Part shown: positions 7,347 to 15,800 of the stretch, piece by piece | Layout of the letters: each line of letters opens with the position of its first letter | Numbering within the stretch: the stretch's first letter is position 1 | DNA from: a virus | Strand: one strand, 5' to 3' | Virus record (IMG/VR): IMGVR_UViG_3300032289_002104 | Span: 1-31,622 of that record | DNA: 31,622 nt | The notes under the pieces: generated by a model | Database searches by the model: none | Told to the model about the DNA's origin: nothing | Seen by the model: the letters and a program-made list of their open reading frames with translations, nothing else | Position numbers and translations under genes: made by a program

Positions 7347-8249
7347 TTAAGTATCGTATTTGACAATAAATGTCATATCTGTATCTGCTGATAGAACTAT
7401 TGGTTTACCTAATTTAGCAACCATTAATAATTCATTATCATCATTATATAATCCTATTGTTGTAACATATGGTTGGAAGGAGGATCCAGTAGCAAAATTT
7501 TTAACTGTACTATCTAATGATCCTGTTAATGTATATCCATCACTACCTGATATTATATATTGACCCCCATATTCCAATAGGGTCGGATTATATGATAAAT
7601 TATAGTCACTTTCTTTAATTATACAACGAACTTCATTTTCGTAAATGATATGTTCATTTTGAAACGACATTGTTGCATTAGTATATATTTGAGTATAATT
7701 GAGATTAGTTTTTACTATTATACCATGAGCATAAAATATATTTCCTATAAATACACTACTTGAATATAAATTACCATTTCCATCATCTTTAATTAATGTA
7801 CCTGAACCTGATATTTGAAAACTACCAGGTAATATTTTAGAACCAAAAATATTTTGATTAATACTATATATTTCTATTGTATCTCCTGAAGATGAAGGGA
7901 ATTGTTTTATTAATAATGGATTTGTATTATAATTAAAATATGAAGCTGTAGGACGTTGAGATGAAGCAGATTCATACGTATTTGCATTAAACATCAACGA
8001 CCCCGTATTGAGTAAACTTCCACTGAATGATTGATAAAATAAATGGTTTATTTGATCGTATATTAAGGATTGATATTGTCCGTTAGTTGTTGTTGATCCG
8101 GTTATATTAAATGGTACATTTCTCCCTACGTAATAAACTATATAACTATCATTTGGGGAAGTAGAAGTATACGCAAAAGACCAACGCTTATTCGCAGCGT
8201 AAGATACTGTTGTTATATCGGCCTTGTTTAATCTTTTGAATGATGACAT
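7347..8249 (-). CDS. Tail/baseplate structural protein, paralogue of the upstream neighbour
   Basis: The 300-residue protein is rich in Ser, Thr, Asn and Tyr and has no signal peptide or membrane segment. Its C-terminus has PYVTTIGLYNDDNELLMVAKLGKPI, nearly the same as the end of the adjacent upstream protein, and both share further blocks (NGQY-x-SLIY, IEIYSIN...LPGSF, YNPTLLE). From memory, the GLYNDDNELL-VAKL-KP ending recurs in virion proteins of marine and freshwater T4-like phages. The gene is three bases from its paralogue and is the last gene of the tail block. A role as a baseplate- or fibre-associated virion protein is inferred from position and composition; no enzyme motif is visible. 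Confidence 0.7.
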   Translation of the reverse strand: MSSFKRLNKADITTVSYAANKRWSFAYTSTSPNDSYIVYYVGRNVPFNITGSTTTNGQYQSLIYDQINHLFYQSFSGSLLNTGSLMFNANTYESASSQRPTASYFNYNTNPLLIKQFPSSSGDTIEIYSINQNIFGSKILPGSFQISGSGTLIKDDGNGNLYSSSVFIGNIFYAHGIIVKTNLNYTQIYTNATMSFQNEHIIYENEVRCIIKESDYNLSYNPTLLEYGGQYIISGSDGYTLTGSLDSTVKNFATGSSFQPYVTTIGLYNDDNELLMVAKLGKPIVLSADTDMTFIVKYDT

Positions 8250-8252
8250 GCA

Positions 8253-9284
8253 TTAATAGTCTAATTTGATTCTAATCAACGCTTCTTTAGTGAAATCCTT
8301 AGTTAATGGTTTACTTAATTTAGCTACAGCTAATAATTCATTATTATCATTATACATACCTACTGTTGTAACGTAAGTTTGTGGATTATTAATTAATGTA
8401 GTATATAATAAGTTACCATTAGCATCTATAATAGATGGATTTGTTGTGTAATTAAATTCACTATTTTTAACACGTGTAAAGAAATAACGTGATGAAACTA
8501 CCTCTTGTGATTGTAATTGAAATCCTGGGTCTCCTGTTCCTGCTAAACTATTTGAAATTGAACTTGAAATAGAATTAAATAGTTTAAATTGATTATTTTG
8601 AGCTGAGGAAGTTGATAGATTTGTTGCTTGAATAAATAATCTTAATGAACCTGTTACATTTGCACTACCTGTAGCATTTAATATAATAACACCTAAATTA
8701 GGTAACATCATACCATAATATATAGTTGCAGCTGCGGTATTATGTGCATTACCATTACTACCACTGATTATGTAATATACTTCATTTTCTCCAATAAATC
8801 TTGTTAATGAAGTAGTATTACTGTCATCCGTTAATTTAATGGTTCTACTTCCACTAGTTAATGATAAATTAAGAGACCCAGGCATTAATGCTTGTTTATA
8901 TCTAGCTCTTGAAACATTAATTACATAAATTTCATTTATTGTACTAATATCTCCATTAAAACTGAAATTAGTATCTTCAGTACCATAAACTAAATTTCTA
9001 TATTGTCCGTATACAATACGAGATGGAGAATATCCTCTAACAAGAGGGTTAACAGGTACTGATCCTGATCCTGCTATATGGCCATATTGAATATCAAATT
9101 GAACTTCTGATCCAGTTAATGATGGATCTCCGTTATATACATCTAAATAATATTCACCTCCTGGGTTTGTTCCACTTGCTGTCCAGGATGCAGATAAAAA
9201 ATTAGTGTCTCCACTCCATAATCCACGAACTACTGTTTCGGCACTTATTACTGAATCTTCTGTATTATATCTTGAAAATGACAT
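8253..9284 (-). CDS. Tail/baseplate structural protein, tandem paralogue
   Basis: This 343-residue, Ser/Asn/Thr-rich protein has blocks in the same order as the next gene: YGQYRNLVYG, INEIYVIN...LMPGSLNLSL, NEVYYIISGS, FNYTTNPSIID and finally YVTTVGMYNDNNELLAVAKLSKPL. The N-terminal 60 residues differ from the neighbour. The pattern indicates an old tandem duplication with divergence of the exposed N-terminal part, as often seen for fibre-adaptor proteins that dock on a common tail component. It lies 20 bp downstream of the 221-residue tail protein. A virion structural role is inferred from position, composition and the shared C-terminal motif. Confidence 0.7.
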   Translation of the reverse strand: MSFSRYNTEDSVISAETVVRGLWSGDTNFLSASWTASGTNPGGEYYLDVYNGDPSLTGSEVQFDIQYGHIAGSGSVPVNPLVRGYSPSRIVYGQYRNLVYGTEDTNFSFNGDISTINEIYVINVSRARYKQALMPGSLNLSLTSGSRTIKLTDDSNTTSLTRFIGENEVYYIISGSNGNAHNTAAATIYYGMMLPNLGVIILNATGSANVTGSLRLFIQATNLSTSSAQNNQFKLFNSISSSISNSLAGTGDPGFQLQSQEVVSSRYFFTRVKNSEFNYTTNPSIIDANGNLLYTTLINNPQTYVTTVGMYNDNNELLAVAKLSKPLTKDFTKEALIRIKLDY

Positions 9285-9303
9285 GTTTTTATTTTATTTT
9301 AAA

Positions 9304-9969
9304 TTATAGTGTTGATACTTTAGAAATATTAAGAGGAATAGTAATTCTAGCTCCACTATCTCTACCAATTGCTGTAATGGTTGTTGCTATTGATGTTAAT
9401 GTTGAACCAAACAATGTATTAACTGTTGTTCCTGTTAATGTAAATGATGTACCAATTACTGATTTAGATAATACAGCACCGGTTGTTGTATTAAGATTTT
9501 GGTCACCAACTGATGTTGTTGTAATACCTGTACCTTGGAATGCTGATACTAATCTAATATCTGCTATTGTTAATACATACCCGTTTGCTTCAAATGTATT
9601 TGTAGCACCTAAATAATTTAATGTTTGTGGTGTTATTGTTAATGAAGCACCTTGTTTAAGTATAATTGAATTATAACCTAAACTTACAACAGGTAAACGT
9701 GATGTTCCACGAGGTAATGTTATTAATTTATAACGCATTATTTGTGTATCGTTTGGAAATGCTTGTATTATAGGCATATTCTCAATTGCTTCACCATAAA
9801 ATGCGGAACCAGATGGGTGATTTGGATTATATAATGTATAATCAATTTCATCATCAGCCAAGGAAAATTGTGTAATTTGAAACGAACCATCGTTACGAGC
9901 TAGTAATTCACGGCCTTTTGTTGTTAGTATTGCATCTACTGTTACTACTGTTGGATTTAATATTGCCAT
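9304..9969 (-). CDS. Tail-associated structural protein with LTTKGRE N-terminal motif
   Basis: The 221-residue protein starts with VVTVDAILTTKGRELLARNDGSFQITQFSLADDEIDYTLY. This block (T-x-KGRE-x-LA ... F-x-LADDEIDY) is seen at the N-terminus of many phage tail and baseplate-associated proteins and probably forms an attachment domain. The rest is Thr/Val/Ile-rich beta sequence with repeated TGT and TTT runs, like a small fibre or collar domain. An ATATTTAT box lies 23 nt before the start, in a 74-bp gap after the LRR-fibre gene, so this gene and the paralogue pair may form their own transcription unit. The exact virion location is unknown. Confidence 0.7.
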   Translation of the reverse strand: MAILNPTVVTVDAILTTKGRELLARNDGSFQITQFSLADDEIDYTLYNPNHPSGSAFYGEAIENMPIIQAFPNDTQIMRYKLITLPRGTSRLPVVSLGYNSIILKQGASLTITPQTLNYLGATNTFEANGYVLTIADIRLVSAFQGTGITTTSVGDQNLNTTTGAVLSKSVIGTSFTLTGTTVNTLFGSTLTSIATTITAIGRDSGARITIPLNISKVSTL

Positions 9970-9992
9970 AATTGTTTATTATTGTATATACT

Positions 9993-10000
9993 ATAAATAT
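9993..10000 (-). promoter_or_regulatory. ATATTTAT box upstream of 221-residue tail gene
   Basis: ATATTTAT on the minus strand ends 23 nt before ATG 9969 in a 74-bp gap with no gene. The rest of the gap is A/T runs with no hairpin. It is a candidate promoter for the three-gene unit 9969-7347. Confidence 0.4.
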
Positions 10001-10043
10001 GTGAAGAATATAAATTTTAATTTTATTTTATATTGTTTTATTA

Positions 10044-12812
10044 TTATACTAAATAAGTAATAATTGATTTATTATCAGCTGCGCTACTAAACCAATTAGG
10101 TGATGGTTGAACTTTATATACTGAATATCCATATGGATAATCTCCAGGGGAATGTTGAAAAATTTGTACTAGATTTGAATCATCATGTGTTGTTATGTTA
10201 ACATATGTTAATCCAAAAACATATGATCCTGTTGGTGATGCAGAACCAGTTAAATAATAATTATCAAATGTGAAAGTTTGTAAACTTCCTGTTGGATTGG
10301 TTGCGATATTTAATAAAGAGGATGCTGCTATTGTGTTTGAAGACGTTGCTAATAAATTATTAGGTAATCCATCAAGTTGATCATATAAATTTAATTGAAG
10401 ATCAAATACAGGAGAATTTACTCTTCCTAATTGTAAAGATATATTTTGTAATATTCCATTTTCAAACATTGAAAATGTTTGACCATAATCAATAGAACCA
10501 CTATCACCACCAAAAGAAAAAAATGAATATGAAAAAGCATTACTACTACCAGTAACAATACTAATAGATTGTGAGGGCATGGATACTGTGTTTACAGTCC
10601 ATCCTTTATCTATTAAAGATAGAGCACTAATATATCCTTCTGGTGATGGAGCAGAATTTGTTCCATTTAATAATACTGAACCACCCGTTCTTCCAGCATT
10701 ATCTAAATCATATAATATATTATCAACTGATGTTTGATCTAATAAATTATCATAAGCCCAAAAATATTGTATTGTTGGAGATACACCTGAAGATGTATAA
10801 CTTGTTAAATAATTTTCATGTACATAAAATTGATTCAGAGCTATATTATTAGATAAATTAGGTATAGATCCTGATAATTTATTTGTAGCAACATTAACAA
10901 AATTTAAAGAAGTATTATTAGTTAATGAGGGTATAGATCCTGTTAAATTATTACCACCACAACTAAAATATTGTAAATTAGTATTATTATTTAAACTAGG
11001 TATAGATCCTGATATTTTACAAGAAGCTGCTGAGAATAAAATTAAGTTAGTATTATTATCTAGATTAGGTAAAGGACCAGTTATGCTAGTATCTGAACAT
11101 ATAAAATTAACTATACTAGTTGGTAAGGTTGGAATTGAACCAGTTATACCTAAATTAATATTGCAAAAAAAGTTAGTTAAATTAGTATTGTTAGATAAAT
11201 TAGGTATAGATCCTGATATTATGTTATTACTTACATTAAAATATTGTAAATTAGTATTGTTAGATAAATTAGGTATACTACCTGTTAGTCTATTAGAAGA
11301 AACATCAAAATATTGTAAATTAATATTATTAATTAAATCAGGGATACTTCCTGACAATTTATTATTTCCAACATCATAATATCTTAAAGCTGTATTACTA
11401 CTTAAAGAAGGTATACTACCTGATATATACAAATTATTGCTAGCAATAAATTGTTCTAATTCAGTATTAGTTGATATATCTATTAAATATCCTTCTGGGT
11501 TAGATTGAGGAGCATATGTAAAATTTAATAAGTTTGGATTAGCACTTATATTAGGATAAGAAATACGCTCAGTTCCCTCTGTTGTTAAATTTAATAAGTT
11601 AGTTAGTCCAAAAGAATAAAAACCAGTGGTTTTATAATTAAATTGAGAAGATATATCAATACTAGTTACATTAGCTAAATCATTACCTAATAAATAAACC
11701 TGATTAGATCCACTATATGATACATCACTTATTGGGAGTCCTGAGTATATTGCCCAATTATCAACAGTAAATGATCCAGTTCCTGGTAATACTGCGGATG
11801 ATGAATAGGTTAATAATATTCCTGGATATGAATTTATACTTGCTGTAATTTCATAATTAGAAATATTGGATGATGTAAAACTAGAAGTTAAATATGTTCC
11901 ATAAGATGATGATGAAAATATAATTAATTTTGATACTACATCTGTTAAGGTTAAATTTAAATTTGAAAGAATACCCCCACTTCCTGATAATATCAATGAC
12001 ATATTACTATACCACGGTATAGAAAATGATCCTTGATTATAAGTAGTATCTGTGTTGACTAATAATGATGATGCAGTTACAGCTGTACCCCCTGTAAAAT
12101 ATGTAGTTGTACTTCCTGAAGTTAAATAAAGATTATTTGCTAATGGAGCAGGAGTAGAAGGAATAGATTTAAAAAATAAACCAGCTGCAGGAGATCCTGA
12201 TGTGGATGATGTTATATATTGTAGAGCCGAAGCATAATTTATATTAGAAGCACTAGTATTAAATGAAGCTGTTATATTTCCTAGGGTAGCAGCAAAGCTT
12301 GATCCTGTAGATACAAATATTGTTGTTGAAGTATTAGATGGTTTTGTGCTACCTGTTATAGCAATAATAATACCATTTACTATAAATGAACCTGTTGGAG
12401 AGGTAAATGGGATTAAACTAGCACTACTAAAAGTAACTGATGATGTTGTTGCTAAAGTAAGTGTATTTGTTTTAACAGAATCATTATATAATTTAAAAGA
12501 ATTTAATGATGATGTCGTTATTGTATTTGGTGCAAGATACCACACTATACGAGATGAACCAGTGAAAGGTGATGTTGGTGGTTCTGGGGTTGATCCCGTA
12601 GGACCAGTATATGTGTATGCTGGGTAGTATGATAAATTTGTTGTAAATAGAGGAAATGTTGTTACTACTGTACTTCCACTAAAAGCTATTATTTGATATA
12701 AACTTCCACATGTTATTAAACTACTAATATCTGTCCATGAGCTATATTCTCCTAATTCAGTTATTAATTCTAAACTAGAAGATGCTTGAGTATAGTATAA
12801 ATTTTGAGCCAT
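10044..12812 (-). CDS. Tail fibre-like protein with plant-type leucine-rich repeats
   Basis: The 922-residue protein is extremely Ser/Thr/Asn/Gly-rich. An N-terminal beta-rich region (to about residue 390) is followed by about nine leucine-rich repeats of 21-24 residues (about 460-670) with the consensus GSIPxLxNNTxLxxFxVxxNxL, the LxGxIP type best known from plant receptors and some bacterial surface proteins. After the repeats come a short linker and a C-terminal beta domain (about 755-922) with YGQTFSMFENGILQNISL and FDLQLNLYDQLDG, resembling a jelly-roll surface domain. LRRs bind proteins or glycans, so this could be a host-recognition fibre. It is placed 13 bp after the 1949-residue tail gene. 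The receptor-binding role is inferred from position and fold. Confidence 0.78.
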   Translation of the reverse strand: MAQNLYYTQASSSLELITELGEYSSWTDISSLITCGSLYQIIAFSGSTVVTTFPLFTTNLSYYPAYTYTGPTGSTPEPPTSPFTGSSRIVWYLAPNTITTSSLNSFKLYNDSVKTNTLTLATTSSVTFSSASLIPFTSPTGSFIVNGIIIAITGSTKPSNTSTTIFVSTGSSFAATLGNITASFNTSASNINYASALQYITSSTSGSPAAGLFFKSIPSTPAPLANNLYLTSGSTTTYFTGGTAVTASSLLVNTDTTYNQGSFSIPWYSNMSLILSGSGGILSNLNLTLTDVVSKLIIFSSSSYGTYLTSSFTSSNISNYEITASINSYPGILLTYSSSAVLPGTGSFTVDNWAIYSGLPISDVSYSGSNQVYLLGNDLANVTSIDISSQFNYKTTGFYSFGLTNLLNLTTEGTERISYPNISANPNLLNFTYAPQSNPEGYLIDISTNTELEQFIASNNLYISGSIPSLSSNTALRYYDVGNNKLSGSIPDLINNINLQYFDVSSNRLTGSIPNLSNNTNLQYFNVSNNIISGSIPNLSNNTNLTNFFCNINLGITGSIPTLPTSIVNFICSDTSITGPLPNLDNNTNLILFSAASCKISGSIPSLNNNTNLQYFSCGGNNLTGSIPSLTNNTSLNFVNVATNKLSGSIPNLSNNIALNQFYVHENYLTSYTSSGVSPTIQYFWAYDNLLDQTSVDNILYDLDNAGRTGGSVLLNGTNSAPSPEGYISALSLIDKGWTVNTVSMPSQSISIVTGSSNAFSYSFFSFGGDSGSIDYGQTFSMFENGILQNISLQLGRVNSPVFDLQLNLYDQLDGLPNNLLATSSNTIAASSLLNIATNPTGSLQTFTFDNYYLTGSASPTGSYVFGLTYVNITTHDDSNLVQIFQHSPGDYPYGYSVYKVQPSPNWFSSAADNKSIITYLV
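10800..11425 (-). repeat. Leucine-rich repeat coding array, about nine units of ~69 bp
   Basis: Within the fibre gene the units recur every 63-72 bp. Each starts with a minus-strand GGAT-C/A-TATACC-type block coding GSIP and carries a run coding NNTNLQYF. Seven units are 23 residues long, one is 24 and one is shortened to 21. The close DNA similarity of units suggests recent expansion or recombination between units. Confidence 0.8.
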
Positions 12813-12825
12813 ATTTATTTTATTA

Positions 12826-15800
12826 TTATCCGTTTGATGTTGATGAGTTTATATTAGATACAGATAATGCTTTACTTATATTACCTATTTGATCTTTTAC
12901 ATCTGTTTTAAGATCTTGTGGGATTAATATTGCTTGTGATACATCTCCTGGTGTCTTTTTATAATTAACTATTACTGATGTTTCATTTGGTTTAGGTCTT
13001 AAAAAAGCAAAATTTTGATCGGCAGGAACTGCTAATGATCCAAAAATACTACCCGATGCATTAATATCTGGTGGGGTAAGTGTTAATATAGTTGTTTGGA
13101 TTTTATCAGTTGGTAAGTATTCAAAAGTTATAACACTTCCAGACCAAGGATTAGCAGATAAAGATGAACCTTGAGCACTTATAGTTGATGATGCTGAGAT
13201 AGGAATAAGATAATATTCATTAAATGTTTGATATGAGCCAGTAAGTTTATAAACTTTTGAATTATTAGTAGTATTTGATCCACTTATAGTAAAAAATTGT
13301 CCATCTTCTAAGTTTTTTAAAAATGCCGTTGATTCATTTGTAAGAGGCATTTTAATTACTTTATTAGTATAACTAAAAGGATTTCCAGATGCTAATCCTG
13401 ATCCTTGATATAAAGAAGAGGATATGGTTATTTTATTATACACTGAATCAAAGGATTGTTCAGATGCTAGTACTGTTTGATAAAAGGATTCTGGTGAATT
13501 AAATGATCCTATCCTTAATAAGTCTCCAGGAAGAATTTGACTTGGATCTGATATTTCTGAATAATTCTTATATGTTGAAGAATATCCATCAGCTGGTGTA
13601 AAAATAGATTCGGTTGTAAATAGATATTGAAATCCAGGGTCAAAAGTTAATGTATTGTTATTATATATACTACCTGTAGTAATATGAGTAAATATTTTAC
13701 TACTAGTATAAGGTGCAGAATAATCAAAATTTACTTTTATTTGATTAATATCAAATATTTCAAAAGAAGCATCAGGTACATTAGCAATAGCAGGTCCAAT
13801 ATCAATTGTGTTAGCGGCATCTGCTGCTAGATTAGTATTAGGATCAATTGGAGGTTTTCCTATTCTCATTTTCCATCTAAATGTATTAGTAGAATCAAGA
13901 CCATTTAAAGGTGATGTTGATTGAGCCCATCTAATAGCTCCTGATATATCCATAAAATAGAATTTAAACCTAATATATGTGTTTGGTCGAGTTGTTTTGT
14001 ATAATACTCCATTATCCCCATTTAAAGTAGGATCATTATCATCACATATTTTTAATAAATAGCAAGCTTTACTTGTTATTCCCGTATTTCTAGGTGCACC
14101 TGAAGTTGGTGGTGTAGCATCTGCGTCAATTCCTGGGTGCCAACAATTAGTTTTCTTATCAACAGCTATCTGATTGACTTCAATATACTTAGTAGGATCA
14201 GCATTTCTAAATTGTCCTGATGATGCTTCATATATAGTATCTGTTATTCTTGTAGATGCTACATATTTCCAATCACCATCAGCAGCAGTATCACTAGTAG
14301 CAGATTCTACAATTCCAAAGAATTTAAAATTAGCTCCGTATTCATATGGTTGAGAAATATCTGGACCATTGGTGGTTTGATTAACACTGACTCTATTGCC
14401 ATATTTCCATTCAATAAAGAAAGGGATTGTTCCTTTAATTCTATATTGTCCTACTCTTGGAATTTTATAAATATTTGTACCAGTAAATGAACTACCATTA
14501 TCTGTATTATATCCCCCATCTGCTGTACTTGAGAAATTTAATAAATCAAAAGCATATACCTTTCTTCTATCTTTAGTATAAAATAAAGAACTAAGAACTT
14601 GAAGATACCCCGAATCAACAACAGAAGCAAGATCCCACTTCCAAGGAGCAGTTTCAAGTTGATTGGTATAACCTCCTTTAGGCATTCTACAACTTAAATG
14701 AGGATAATCTAATCCACCATTAATATCATATTTCCACTCACTAACACTACTTCCTGTAGTGAAATATTCATTAACTGCCATTGGTGTATCTGGAAGATTA
14801 GGGATTTGGGTGTTTGCAATTACTAGGGATGTGTAATTATTGTATGAACCTTTAAACCATACATATCTACCAGTACCATAAGTTATGGAATTTGCAGTAT
14901 TAATACTTACATTACTGGTATTAGGAGGTTCTTGCCACGGATTTGCAGTTGGGGCTGGGCCTGTTGAATCTGGGTTAAATGCAGTTCCCTGTCCAAGATA
15001 TCCAGTTCGACCATAGTTAATAAAATTAATATATGTATAACATTCAAGATCAAATGACTTATATCCTACATAAGAATTCACTAATTTATATTCTGTTGTA
15101 TATCGAAAATCCATAATTTCTCCATTCTCTCTAAAGAAAAGAGGATCAAAAGAAACTCCACCTCTATATATCAATTTAGTTCCATCTAAATTTCTCTGAA
15201 ATGATGGTTTTGTTACATTATCTAAAGATATATCTACTGAGTCTCCTGACTTAAATGTATTTTGTACTTCAAATAAATTATAATTATAACGTGATAATTC
15301 TGTTAAATTACTATTTTTATCAACTAAATATTTTAATTGTATTTGTGTTTTATCATAAAAATTTAAACTTTGGCTTGGTATTGTTTTTACCCATCCTATT
15401 TTAACTGTATTGCGATCAATAGCAGCGGTTTTACCAAATGAATTATCTCCACTATATGTCATTTTCATTTCTGATAGGCCATCAAATCTAACTACGGGGG
15501 ATACGGTAGGGGTGATGTTTTGGCTTATAGAATTAAAAGAAATATAAAATGAGGCATTAGGATTTCCTGGGTTAGAGGTAAAATAATCTGTTGCTTTTAC
15601 TGTAGTTCCATTATTACTTCCTATACTGTCTCCTGAAATATATGTAATTGTAAGAGGAGTTTTATTTTTTATTGCCGATGCAAAAGAAGCGGATAGGATA
15701 AGTCCATTTCCATTTGTTGGAATAATGCCTACCCATGGTGCTAAAATTCCATTTATATTTGTTAGTGTATACCAAAGATCTGTACTTGTATTAATTGGGG

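Noticed and set aside
10800-11425. CRISPR array
   Set aside because: The ~69-bp periodic repeats are in frame and code leucine-rich repeats; there are no short constant repeats with unique spacers.
10643-12627. Plus-strand frames within the fibre gene (10643-10852, 11083-11379, 12346-12627)
   Set aside because: They mirror the repetitive codons of the minus-strand gene and have no start context or family resemblance.
10044-12812. Diversity-generating retroelement target in the fibre gene
   Set aside because: No reverse transcriptase, template repeat or C-type-lectin variable end is visible in the window.
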